Notes: generated from the sequence alone by a model not told the origin. A DNA stretch of 17,649 bases from Theristus sp. LFF4_11 (GCA_030248135.1 JASANC010005413.1:1-17649); one strand, 5' to 3'. Counted from the stretch's first letter, positions 1 through 11,000 are shown. Numbers and translations are program-made.

Positions 1-2
1 AA

Positions 3-611
3 CCACAATCTTTCCCAGTCACCATTTCACATTTTACTCGGATACCAGACCCTCTTTTAGGAGATCCAACCATTTACTTGAGCTTTGCTATGTATAAATC
101 GATGGACCTCGAATCATCTATTTCACTCAATGATGTTTTCAAAAATGATGAGTTAAAAGTTCAAATGGAAACTGCTTTTATTGAAAAATCAAACCCACTA
201 AACCCATCTACGGTTTCAATCTTACATTCAGTGTCCCCATCGTCACTATGGAAAAGCCTAGGACTACCTATTATTGATTTCAGTCTATATAAAATATGGG
301 TGACTGTTGCATGCCTCAAAGTTACAATTGAAGTTTGCGTCTGGATTTTAACTAAGATTATTCGAAAACAAGCACAAGTATACAGTAATGTTTTTCGCTT
401 TGTCCAAGAACGTGCAGCCCCAATTCAAGAACGTATTAATCGTAGCAGAACGCCTATTGGCCAAGCACATTCACGCTCTACTCCACAACCTATGCAATTA
501 TCACAGTTGCTTGCAGCGGATGAACAAGATCCGGTTATTAATCCAGAATATCCACAAATAAACGAACATGACCTTGGAGAAGAATCTGTTAATTCATTAC
601 AGGAGATTTAA
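3..611 (+). CDS. 3' end of an unidentified open frame with one hydrophobic segment, possibly from a retroelement
   Basis: The frame is open from the left window edge to a TAA at 609-611, so about 202 codons of a longer protein are visible and the start lies outside. A hydrophobic stretch (around IWVTVACLKVTIEVCVWIL, bases ~291-350) is followed by a basic segment, then a polar Ser/Pro/Gln-rich and finally acidic tail. One membrane span near the C-terminus with a ~85-residue tail would fit the end of an envelope-like protein of an LTR retrotransposon, but I recognise no family motif and the hydrophobic stretch contains Lys and Glu. Its codon use is AT-rich, unlike the GC3-rich WASHC4 exons downstream, which argues that it is not part of that gene. 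A single-copy host exon remains possible. Confidence 0.4.
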   Translation, partial: PQSFPVTISHFTRIPDPLLGDPTIYLSFAMYKSMDLESSISLNDVFKNDELKVQMETAFIEKSNPLNPSTVSILHSVSPSSLWKSLGLPIIDFSLYKIWVTVACLKVTIEVCVWILTKIIRKQAQVYSNVFRFVQERAAPIQERINRSRTPIGQAHSRSTPQPMQLSQLLAADEQDPVINPEYPQINEHDLGEESVNSLQEI

Positions 612-1050
612 ATTAAGATTAAAACATTAAGATCGCCGTCGCGCAGTAGGTACATGAAACTGTACCATATATAAAAAAAATAGGATCTCAAAACAAAACT
701 CCGGGCGCCCGTACCCAGAAAAACCGCCATTGCTTCGGCAATGGTGAGCAAAAAAATAAGTATGTTTAAAAATCGGGCGCCCCCCCAAAAAAAACAAGGT
801 GCTTAAAAGCCCATTGTCTGCTCTGCCCATTTTAAAATTCTCTTTATGTTAAATGTTTGTGTTTACACTTTGTTTATTAACCCTATCTTTATAATTGCTT
901 TGCTCTAATGTACTTTTACGCATTCCTTTGTACATTATGTTAACCAGCTACATTCTGCCACTTATTCAAAAAAAAATTTTTTTTTCTTAAATTCCACTGT
1001 ATTCATTCATTATGCTTGCAATCACAATTTCTCTTAGTTTGTATCACACT
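612..1050. other. Non-coding stretch with a GC-rich structured block
   Basis: No coding region is seen. After the upstream stop there is a short inverted pair (GGTAC/GTACC near 650-667), then the GC-rich block at 702-782 described separately, then AT-rich sequence with homopolymer runs. It may be the 3' untranslated part of the element that carries the upstream open frame, but no LTR boundary could be set. Confidence 0.4.
702..782 (+). other. Hairpin with C(UUCG)G tetraloop between two GGGCGCCC palindromes
   Basis: Bases 725-733 and 738-746 form a 9-bp stem (one G-T pair) closed by TTCG at 734-737, giving the extra-stable C(UUCG)G tetraloop in RNA. The palindrome CGGGCGCCCG at 702-711 recurs as CGGGCGCCC at 774-782. 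Because the motif is self-complementary, the two copies can also pair with each other and enclose the hairpin. The block stands out from AT-rich surroundings. No known RNA family was recognised. Confidence 0.5.
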
Positions 1051-1067
1051 TGTATATATACTGTATG

Positions 1068-1097
1068 CATATATGTATATGTATATGTATATGTATA

Positions 1098-1171
<74 letters not shown>
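1068..1171. repeat. TA/TG dinucleotide microsatellite
   Basis: The stretch begins as interrupted TATG units (1068-1104) and becomes an almost pure TA run to about 1171. Open frames across it on both strands encode only Ile-Tyr repeats and are artefacts of the repeat. Confidence 0.95.
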
Positions 1172-1174
<3 letters not shown>

Positions 1175-1297
1175 CAGTGAAAGTAAAATCTGTGTATGTG
1201 TTCCTTTTTACCCATTTTTAACGATGACCCCGGTATTAGATCTACTTTTGTTCGTCAGCTACTTTTACTGTGTTCATGACTTCTGTCGACACTTTTT

Positions 1298-1330
1298 GAC
1301 TTGAGGACAAGTCTCACTGAATATGAGCGT
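1298..1330 (+). repeat. 33-bp direct repeat, copy 1, with internal hairpin
   Basis: This matches 1566-1598 at 32 of 33 bases. Each copy starts with GACTTG-AGGA-CAAGTC, a 6-bp stem with a 4-base loop, followed by TCACTGA and ATGAGCGT. The copies are 268 bases apart in the same orientation. The intervening sequence shows no coding region. Confidence 0.85.
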
Positions 1331-1565
1331 GCACGGTGCAGCCGTTTTTACTAATACTATTACGTTTGACTGATTAAAGTTTTCTTTTGTTCTTACCGAG
1401 CGTCCAAAAAAAGAAGAAATTTCATTGACGTTTACATTTTGAAATTTAGTGTAATGTTATTGTTGTTATTGTCGTTATTATTTACTCAATGTCAGTTAAC
1501 TATTATTTAATGTCATTCTTTTACTTTCATCGAATTGGTTGTTTCCGTTTATTAGTAATTTTGTA

Positions 1566-1598
1566 GACTTGAGGACAAGTCTCACTGAAAATGAGCGT
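1566..1598 (+). repeat. 33-bp direct repeat, copy 2, with internal hairpin
   Basis: This is the second copy of the repeat at 1298-1330, differing by one T-to-A change. It is too short for an LTR. It could be the shared end of two related short elements. Confidence 0.85.
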
Positions 1599-1712
1599 AT
1601 AGTATAATTCAATTAATTTGAAAATAACCGTTTTAACTTATCGCATACTTTTATGTAATACGTAAAACAACGATAACTGCCTGTTCAACTGATTTGTATC
1701 ATTCTTCGACAA

Positions 1713-1876
1713 CATAGCGCTGACACCATAGACCGCTAATAGTGCTTTCTACTATCGCTTTGACTTTATAGCCGCTACTATTATTCGCTACCACTATCGC
1801 TTTGACCCTATAGCCTTCACTTATTTGTGTTCACTATCGCTTTAGCCATATAGCCTCCACTATTATGCGCGCTCCA
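1713..1876 (+). repeat. Degenerate ~41-bp tandem repeat, about four units
   Basis: The core ACTATCGCTTTGAC...TATAGCC starts at 1751, 1793 and 1833 (spacing 42 and 40), and a more diverged unit precedes it at ~1713. The units differ mainly between TATAGCC and the next ACTATCGC. No open frame runs through the array. Confidence 0.8.
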
Positions 1877-2484
1877 AACACCACCACTTCAATGTAAAAG
1901 AGTGCTCACAATTATAACATGCAACTAGTGCTTGTCACTGAACAATTCTCTTCTTTTACAAAAACACTAAAACAACAACACCTACGCAAACATCTGGCAG
2001 CCTTTATAAGGCAGTGGTTTGCAAGATAACAGCAGGTTCGGGAATCAGTTTGAAATTTAGTCTTATACCAGTGAACTCAGTCTTATAGAAGTGAACTCGG
2101 TCTTTTATCATTGAACCTGGCCTTAGTGGTGTGTAGAAGCCCTACACCCAGAACAGGTACCGATCCACCTTAACACCGAACCTTCCAGATAACACTTTAG
2201 CTGGTATGATGTGCGCTTTTGAAGTTTTGGTTTTTTTGTGGGTTTTTTTGCGAGTACGGACAGTAAAAGCTCAACAAACGATTTATATCTTCTGCGTCGG
2301 TTCGTATTGAGATTCTCTAACATTTCGCTCACTACCCGCGTGTGTGTGTTCAAAACATTTTTGTTTAAATTTTCTGTGGTTTTGTGTCGAGCCGGTTCTC
2401 AAAAATGGTGCTAGATTGTAGACAAAATAGCAACAGAAAATTCTGTAAAACTTCTCAATTGTTTGCATTTCTGCAAACTTGCAG
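1877..2484. other. Non-coding region upstream of the first recognised WASHC4 exon
   Basis: It contains a TATA-like site in a small palindrome (CCTTTATAAGG near 1999-2009), the 20-bp tandem array at 2059-2118, and AT-rich sequence ending in the acceptor at 2483-2484. The frame of exon 1 stays open back to a TAG at 2412, but third positions there become AT-rich, unlike the exons, so this part reads as intron. I found no exon matching the missing WASHC4 N-terminus. Confidence 0.4.
2059..2118 (+). repeat. 20-bp tandem repeat, three units
   Basis: The units AGTCTTATACCAGTGAACTC (2059-2078), 2079-2098 and a diverged one at 2099-2118 follow without a gap. The first two differ at two positions. Confidence 0.85.
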
Positions 2485-5047
2485 CCACCGATTTGGTCGC
2501 GTCCAGTATCACCCTGATGTCGGTCACAGTGTTGTTCACGTTTCAGTCGATGGTGTTCAGAATGACGGACAAGAAAACCGCTCGCGCCGTGTGGGACACG
2601 CAGAAACGGGTACGGTGGTTGTGTGGTGGCTTTGGTTAAAAAATGAGTATGTTCAGTCGACGAGCAAGATGTAGATTGGTAGCTTTGTTTGCTTGGTGGA
2701 TGTGCATTTTTGCCAGTGTATAAATTTTCTTCTTCCAGCTAAATTGTGGAAATCAATTGCTCTGGCACACTGATGGGTCGTCTGTTTGATCATAAGAACC
2801 CATCCAGCATGCAAATTTCCAATCGATTTAGTAATATCGCTATTATCAATCAAATAATTGTTTTTGTTTTAATATGAATCAAATTGAAATCTCAAACCAC
2901 CTTCCATCTCACGATCATCTCACTGCTCATTCCACTCAGCTCTGTGCATTCCCACTGCACGGCTCACTGCTGTTCACGCCGTGTCAGTTCCTCTGGAACA
3001 ACTGTCCGCAGATCGCGAAGGTGATCGAGCTGAAAGCCTATCAATCGATCGACGCACAGCGGCGGCAGCAGATCCAGCAAATCATCGGCACCCTACAGCG
3101 GTATGCTGGTAGATTTTGTGGTTTCGTTTGTGTTCGTTCGTTGTCCTTCCTTCCCGTTTGCACATGTCAGTGCCGAAGCAGCGGTGGTTTGGTGTGCGAG
3201 TAAATTGTTGCTGAGAGCGTCTCGGTGGGCCAGTGGTGTCCGTGCCATAGTCTATGAGCCCCCGCACGTTTTCGGTGGCATTCGCACTCGGCTGCTACAA
3301 AAGTTATGCAGCAAACTTGGAAGAAATAGTTGTGGTTTTTTAAAATTCAAAACAGTGATTTCTGTTGTTTGTGACTGATATGTTGCGGTAATGTTGATGG
3401 GTTCGTTGTGATTGGTTTATATTTCCCATATGACCACCGCATGGTGGTGGTGGTCTGAAGAGAAAGTTTTGTGCAAATAAAGAAGATTTACAGGCGCTCC
3501 GTCTTCTTTGGACTGTGCTTGTACCGTAAAAAACTTGCCAAAAACTTTCATCGCACACGACACGCGTGCATCTTCATCTTGCAGTGACACACAAAGCGCC
3601 GTGGTGCGCGTCAGCCAATGGACGGTGGAGATGAACGAGGCGCTTGCGCACTGGCCGCAGTCGGACGTCGATCGAGAGCTGGAGCGACGCAGCAAGCTGT
3701 TCCTTCGCGTCTGCTGCGTTTCTTTTTATTATTGACAGTTTTCTGTTGTTATTTAGCAAAAAGGACATCTGCGCTCACGTTCATCTATGCAGTTGATCGA
3801 GCTGTTCTTCATAACGAGCGTTATTTGATTGAAAAATTCTCTCAGTTTATCAATTTTCAGGTTCTGCGACTCAATGCGCCTGCAGACGTAGAAAGGAAAA
3901 TAGTTTCAATTTTTATGTCGTGATTCAAAATAAGCGCGCATTGAGTCTCGGGACCAAAATAAAGGATAATAGTCGCTAGAACGTTTTTCAATTTGCCCAG
4001 AAAATCGGTGTTCCGTTTTTATTACTTCCGTTCTGTTCTTACTTCTCTTTTGTTCATTTGACGATGACGACCGTTCGAAAATCTCTCCAAGAATTTGCTG
4101 TTGTTAGGGTCTTCACAACGCACAGTCGATCCAACGTTGCATTTGCACGACGTTGGGCGGTCTGCTGTTGATGGCGAAGACGGACGCCACTGTGAAACTG
4201 TCGAAAAGCGTTGCGCTGTATCTGTTTCGGTTGACTGAGTTGTTGAAGGTCGGTGGGCAGTGAGACTGGAAAAGTGCTCGGTAGTCAGTTCTGGGATTTT
4301 GGTTTTCAAGGTTTTTCGGATTTCTTTTCTGCTTCAAAAAATAATGCACTGTCTATTATGGTTGGCTGCGTGTCGAGTGGGTAGGAGAGTCAACCCGTCA
4401 ATCGAATTGTTCCGAAGCCCATCAGCAATGTCAAACACGAATAGTTCAGAATTCAGAGTGGCTAGTTGCAGCCGCGAGACGCAACGACCACTTCTGACTT
4501 CACCAGATCAAGCATAGGCGCAAAAACTGATGGATTGTTCATTTGAGTTTCTCGACAAAGCTCACAACGTCAAATCGCAAGTCGACTGTTTCGTTCTTAG
4601 GCGATCGAGCGAACATTCGCCGACCACTGGGCGGCCGTTGCAGACTCGTGTTTGCAGCTGCAGCAGCGCTACGCGAGTCGTCTGCTGCGACTGACGACGT
4701 CGGCGAAGGAGATGCTGAGGGTGGCTGAGAAGGCGTCCGTTGGTGCCGTCGGTGCGTACACGGCCGAGGATCGCGTCGATGGACTGTCAGGGCTGGTCGC
4801 CGCCGAACAGACGCTCAGCACTGGCCCGAGTAGGGGGGGTGTGGGTGCTAGTGCAGCTGCAATAGGGATCTGACTGTACCATTTATTTAAGTGGATCACA
4901 CAAGCGCATAGTATTTACAATTAAACCTCCTTTTTAAAACAACGTTTGACTGTATCTATATCAAGCTCTTCAGTTTCTACTTTTCATTCAGTGACCAGCA
5001 CCCGTTTGGCGGCAGCGCGGTGCTCGCTTGAAATCGGTGCTATCAAG
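2485..5047 (+). CDS. WASHC4: WASHC4 exons 1-6 (middle region, poorly conserved)
   Basis: Exon 1 reads TDLVASS...FRMTDKK and exon 2 [15 protein letters not shown]..., matching the family's LFVLHF..FR.IDKK and FPDNFL.QKIP.AAK stretch with no length difference across the junction. Exon 3 gives [12 protein letters not shown], exon 4 [13 protein letters not shown]...LTELLK, exon 5 begins AIER and carries [18 protein letters not shown], and exon 6 is only 56 bases ([18 protein letters not shown]). Identity is low but spacing is colinear. Introns 2 to 6 are 484, 399, 352, 162 and 301 bases. Exon 6 is the least certain because it is short, but phase and the K end fit both neighbours. Confidence 0.85.
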
Positions 5048-8000
5048 GTTTGCCTTCCGTTTTTTTAGTTGTTTCTATCCGCCAGCTTTCTGCGTGTTGT
5101 TTATGCATGCAAAATCGATGGAAAGACTGACAGTCTGGGAATCTGATTTTTTTCGATCAATCACCACACTTCATTTGCACAGAACCGGAACAAAACACTT
5201 TAACACAAAGCTCACTAACACCTAAAAAATCCGCACACCTAAAAATTTACTCATACACCTAGAATTTTACAGCCAGGTCAGGTGGACGTCAACACCTCAG
5301 TCTTTTTCACTAAAAACGCCTGTTTCCAAGTCGTGCTCCTATCACCAGAAATCGCTGCGCCCGCACGAGGCAGACGTGATCGTGGCCAGTTTCGATCGAG
5401 TTCGCCTGTTCAGCGACTTTGCGGAGCTGCTGCACACGGCCACTGACTGCTCGTTCCTGACGTGGCAGACCGAGTTGATCCGGGTCTACTTTGAGTCGGC
5501 CTTGCTCGAGCCCGCTTTTGAGCCGTCCCGATTGCTGGTGAGCGCCTGGTGGGCGTATTGTTTTGTTTGCAGTTATTTTTTGTTTGCTAATAATCAGAAA
5601 TGCATACGCTTTGTACAAAACACGGACGCGACGCGCATTCTCATTCTCATTCTGCTGCAGTTATTCTTCGACGCACTGACCGACTGTGCCGTCCACTGCG
5701 CTGGCGCCAGACATCTGCCGTCGGACGAGCACGGTGGCGAGCTGTTTGAACACGAAATCGTGCACTTGTTCCAGAGTGTCCGTTTAGCTTCACACCGTTA
5801 TTCGTTGTTGATTTTGCGAACGAACAACAACATTTTTCTCGTCGTTTTCCAGACCTTCCTCGACAAGATCTGTGACGCGATTGAGACATCGCTGCGCCTC
5901 CAGACGCATTTGCATCTGCAAACGAACCGGGTGAACCCGTTGAAGTCGACTGACGAGCAAGAGGCATCAGCCGTGGCCGATGGTCGCATGGTTGAGTTGT
6001 TCAAATTGCCGCCACTGATGTTGCGACGCAGTGCTATTGATATAAAACGTTGGTGGTGGAGAGAAATGGGAGGGGCTGAGTGGTGACTTGGTGATATGGA
6101 CCGTATCTGACGGCCTATCTGTGAAATTCAATCCATAATTCAGTCCTTATTATCGGACTTTGCGGCGATGGTCATGCCAATTGCCATTGCCAGCAGTGTT
6201 TTTTTAGTAAAGTACGGTCTCTTTTCATCACATATTCCGAGTTTCATTATCGTGCAAACCAATCGCGTGTGTTTTACATTGAGCGTGTACCAGAAAAAAA
6301 TTGAATTACCGCAGAATGATTTTTTCTGCTCAGGTCACGTTGAGCGGTATCTGGAGCGCACGTTCTACAATTTGACAACGGTGGCGTTGCACGATTGGAA
6401 AACGTATGCGAACATGAGACAGTTGGCCGGATGCCGCTTTGCTCTGGAGGTACGAACGCACCGTGCAGCAAACGACCAGTGTCATTTATCCAGCTATTAT
6501 CAATTTTTTTAGCTTGGGTTGGCTTGTGGCCACGCATATATGCGTGAAAACGATGTTATACGTCAGTTTTTGCTTTGTGGGCTGCAGACTGACACCGCAA
6601 AAACAGTGTCCAGCCCTCGCGGTGTCAGTCCGCAGCACACAAAGCAAAAACTGACGTACAATTTTTTAGGTTCTGCGAGTGCGACTGATTGCGTTTGCAG
6701 ATGTTAAAGGAAGAAGTTTCAATATTTATGGGGGCAATTCAAAATAGCCTATGTAACCCGGCCCTTAATGACAGAGAAAACTCGATGGGTACACTATCGA
6801 CTGCTTTTGTACAATTTTCTGGGTTGGCCCTTGCTAAACACCGCCTAAAATCTCCAACAGCAACAACATTATGTCTCAAGGCCTATTCATTGTATTATTG
6901 TTCTTTGTTGGTGGAAAATTGATTCATTTTTTGGAAATCTGTTGGGTTCCATTATTTTATCCAGCTGATTGATGCCCATCTGCCTAGTCACACGCTCGAT
7001 CAAGGTCTCGATCTATTGGAAGTGATGCGCAAGATTCACATTTTCACCGAAAACTACACTTATAATCTGAACATGCAGGTCTGTTTTTTATTCTGTACGT
7101 GTTTGGATTGTTCGAAGTGTCAGTTTTTTTGTTCTTTTGTGCCTGTTTATTATTTTTTTCGTTTTTTATATGGTCATTTTTTTTGTTTGTGACAATCTTT
7201 TTTGCCGTTTTTTTCAATTCAGTGTTTCGTTGAGAAGTGCTCGAATCAACACAGCAAGTACATCAACACGCTGAGCGTCACGCACGCTGTCAACTCGATT
7301 CGAACGCACGGACTCGGCATCATGAACACAACGGTTGGTAAAAGCAATTATTAGCTTTTATTTTGGCCCCAAGACTCAATGCGCGCATAGACAGGTAAAC
7401 AGTTTCATGCATGACGCGGCAATTCAAAATTGGCATGATGGTTCGAATCGGTCACTTTGGCGATTTTGAATTGCCACATCAAGTCAAGATTGAAACTAGT
7501 TTCAACGTCTGCACACGCAATGAGTCGCATAACCTAAAAATGACAGTAACAGCTGTGCAAAACTTCGATATCGACAGTGGTGTCAGTCATTTTGGATCTG
7601 GATGAGGTGAGGTGACACTGGAAACAAAATACGTTATTCTGTTGTCCAGGTGAACTACGTCTACAAGTTCCTGCGACAGAAGTTCTACATTTTCTCGCAG
7701 TTCCTGTACGATGACCAGATACGGTCGCAGCTCGTTAAGGACGCACGATACTTTCGCGACAACTTTGAACAGCTCGACGCCATGGTGAGCTTGTTTTGTT
7801 CTCAAACTGAATACGCACCGCACGCGCGTTTGAAGTGCTGTAACTGTGCTCGGTGTGTTGTTGCATTTTCAACTGTTGATTCGGTGGAACTGGTTGAATC
7901 CATCCAACCAGCATCGGTCGTATTCTGATTCCAGTATCCGATCGCGCGTGCCGAGAAATTCAATCGAGACATTCGAAAACTCGGTGTCACACCGGATGAT

Positions 8001-11000
8001 CTGACCTATCTGGATCAGTTTCGATCGTTGATCACTCAGATTGGTTAGTCGGCGATTTTTTTCATGGATTGTCCTGTGATCAGCTTCAGAACCATTATTT
8101 TTTATACAATTAGTTGATTAAAAATTTTTTTTTCGTTTTCCAGGCAACGCACTCGGCTTTGTCCGCTTGATTCGTGCCGGCGGCCTCGACTCGGTCGCGC
8201 AGGCAGTGCAGTTTGTGCCGGACTTGGATGATATCGTGCCGTTTGAGGTAGTTCTCTGTTTCATATCATCAAATTTTTAGGCTCTGCGACTCGATGCGTT
8301 CGCAGACGTAGAAACGACACTGGTTTCAATCTTTTGTGGCAATTAAAAATAGTCTAAGCGACTCGGCTGCGTTTAGGCGATTTGGATCGCTAGCAATTTT
8401 GAATTCCCGCGTCATGCATGAAACTGTTTACCTGTCTCAGCGCGTACTGAGTCTCGGGAATCCTAAAAATATCGCGGTGACACATTTGGATCCGGACTGC
8501 CGAACAAAGGTGCAGATCGGGGAAAAATAGTAATACAATGAAGGGTGTTGCCGGGCATCGGTGCGCCATGTCAGACATCGGGCAAATTGAAAAAAAAATT
8601 GCGAACTTTCTGATAATTGTCGTCAGGGTCTCTGTAAAGCGGCTGGTATGAGCGAGCCGACGGTTGAGGCGGCGAAGAACTTTGACGAAACATTACACAC
8701 TTTAATTGATCATTTTGGCGAGGGCGCTGAATACTTCAAGGTTGGTGCGTGCGATTGAAAATGAAGTTCAAATTTGTGAAGCAGTTGTGACTGTGAGGGT
8801 CTTCAAAGGGGAAAATGCTCTGTGCACGGTGCTGCTAAGTGGGAAAGTTTTGTTGTCACTTGTACGCCCGCCTGACGCTTCAGTGCTGAAATGCTGAAAT
8901 CACCAGACAATAAGCTTAACGTTGTTTTTCATATTTTTAGCTGCTTGTGGACGTGTTCGCCGGTGAATTTCGCAATTTCGAAAAATACGCGCATCTGAAG
9001 AATTTCTACATGATCGTGCCGCCACTGGTTGGTGCTCTCGTTGTAGAACCAACTGTAACTGTAGAATCCAGAAACATGTAGAGTCAACCAAGTTACGTGG
9101 AAAAAAAGAGTTCAGATGAAACCAAAACAGTTCAAATAACCAAAGAAAACCGTTGTGTCAGGTCGTGAATTTCGTCGACCACATCATGGCCTGCAAGGAT
9201 CGCATCGGCAAACGCGCGCTGGTCGGCGAGGCGTGCTTCAGCGACGACGGATTCGCGATGGGTTGGTTTTAAGGTGGTCAAACGCTAAACGCGAAATCAC
9301 CATTTAGTAATTTGTCCGTACGCACAGACGTCGTTCTAAATGCCGTGTGCAATCTAACCTAATGCATTAACATAGAACACATGACACGATTGCTGAATCG
9401 CGTGGGCATGTTTTTTTAAGTGTCCTATTTTAAATGTGTCCTCATCAAAGTTGCAGCGAGTTCCGCCCGTGCTGGGGAAACTGAATACGATACCCACTGA
9501 GTTTCAATGATCTTTACAGTCCACAGTTTTTGAAATTTTGACCTTTTTGTTGTGTTTTTAGGTGTGATGTTGCCAATGGTTTTGTTTTTTTGACTGAACA
9601 AATTGCTGAACCACGAATCTTTGTTTGCAAATTGCTTATTTATAAATCCTTCACTCATTTTTTTTCAATGGAAATAACCGCATGTTTTCACCTCACCGCA
9701 TTTCCAGGCGTGGCGTATATCCTGAAGCTGTTGGATCAGAATGAATCGTTTGATTCCCTACACTGGTTCATGTCGGTCGACAGAAAATGCAAACAGGAGC
9801 GGGTAAAAAAACGGCTTCAAATTTCACAATTTTTACAACAACAGAGCTGATTGGTTGCGCTTGGATATGGCCAAGCAATCGGCAATTTTCGGCGCGCGCT
9901 TTCGCAGACTCATGCCACTGATTTTTTCACGTTTTTAAGGCGCGTTTAGCAATTAGTTTTTCTTACGTACGCACGGAACGCACGTCGTTCTAAATGCGGG
10001 GCGCAAAACAGTCGTTTCGTTTACGCCACACGACAAAACTGAAAACTGCGCACCGCATTTAGAACGACTGAAGTGTCGTGCATACATACGGAAAACTAAT
10101 TCGCGTGGGCAAAAAGTTGTGTGGTATGTCCGAACGTGCGGACGGACAAGCTTGCGTTCGGGAATTAGAAAACGTGTAGCATCCGTCATACGACTGTCGT
10201 TCCAAATGCCGTGACCAAAAATAGTCCGTTCTGTTGCGGACAAAAATGCAAATGTCTGCCCTAGCAAATTTGAAAACGGGAATTGACAAATTTTATTTTT
10301 TAGTGATCATCTCCCTTGCATTCCCTCCCCTTCCCCTACCCTCTTCCCCATTTTGCATTCAGTTTGTCGTCGCATTTTTATCACATGTGTTCTCAAGAAG
10401 CGCATGTAAAAATCTAAATTCTTTCAGTTTTGGTATATACAAACTGAATTTGAACAAATTTTGATTTGGATCTTTCAAAAATGGAAAATGCTGACCCAAA
10501 ATCTCCGCCGACGCCGATCAGTTCGCTCGACGAAGCGCAGGTGACAGAGAAGCTGATCGAAGCTGTTTTGCTTTTTTGGAGCCAGCAGCCCCCTTCTCCG
10601 AAACCAGCAAGCAAACAAACAAACAAACAAACAAACAAACAAACAAACAAACAAACAAACAAACAAACAAACAAACAACGAAAAACAACAGTTTCCAGTA
10701 GATTTCAGTTTTCTTTCTTTTCAAAACAGGCAAGTAGACCCACCTAGAGATGTAAGGGTCAAAAAATTTTTTTTTTAAATTTAAAAAAAAGTAAAAAAAT
10801 GAGCATTTTTTTTATTAAAAATTTTTGAAATTTTTTCTTTAATGTGCCCTGAAAATGCCGTTTTTGGCATAATTTTTCGAAAGTTCAACAAAAATTTTCT
10901 TTGACTTTACCTTGTCACTTAGTCTTCAACGCTGCAGGTGGTATTCTGGATTGATTTATCGACTGTTTTCAGCCTTGGTGAGTGATGATCGACTCGCGCA

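Noticed and set aside
1003..1304. Ile-Tyr-repeat open frames
   Set aside because: They are translations of the TA microsatellite.
2415..2484. Upstream extension of WASHC4 exon 1 in the same open frame
   Set aside because: Codon third positions turn AT-rich and there is no match to the family, while a good acceptor (CTTGCAG) precedes 2485.
5376..6086. A single 236-codon open frame
   Set aside because: It reads through two introns (5538-5660 and 5778-5852) that happen to lack stops. Homology to WASHC4 is lost there and returns in phase, so three exons are annotated instead.
10414..10747. Open frames made of Lys-Gln-Thr-Asn or Phe-Val-Cys-Leu repeats
   Set aside because: They are translations of the CAAA microsatellite on either strand.
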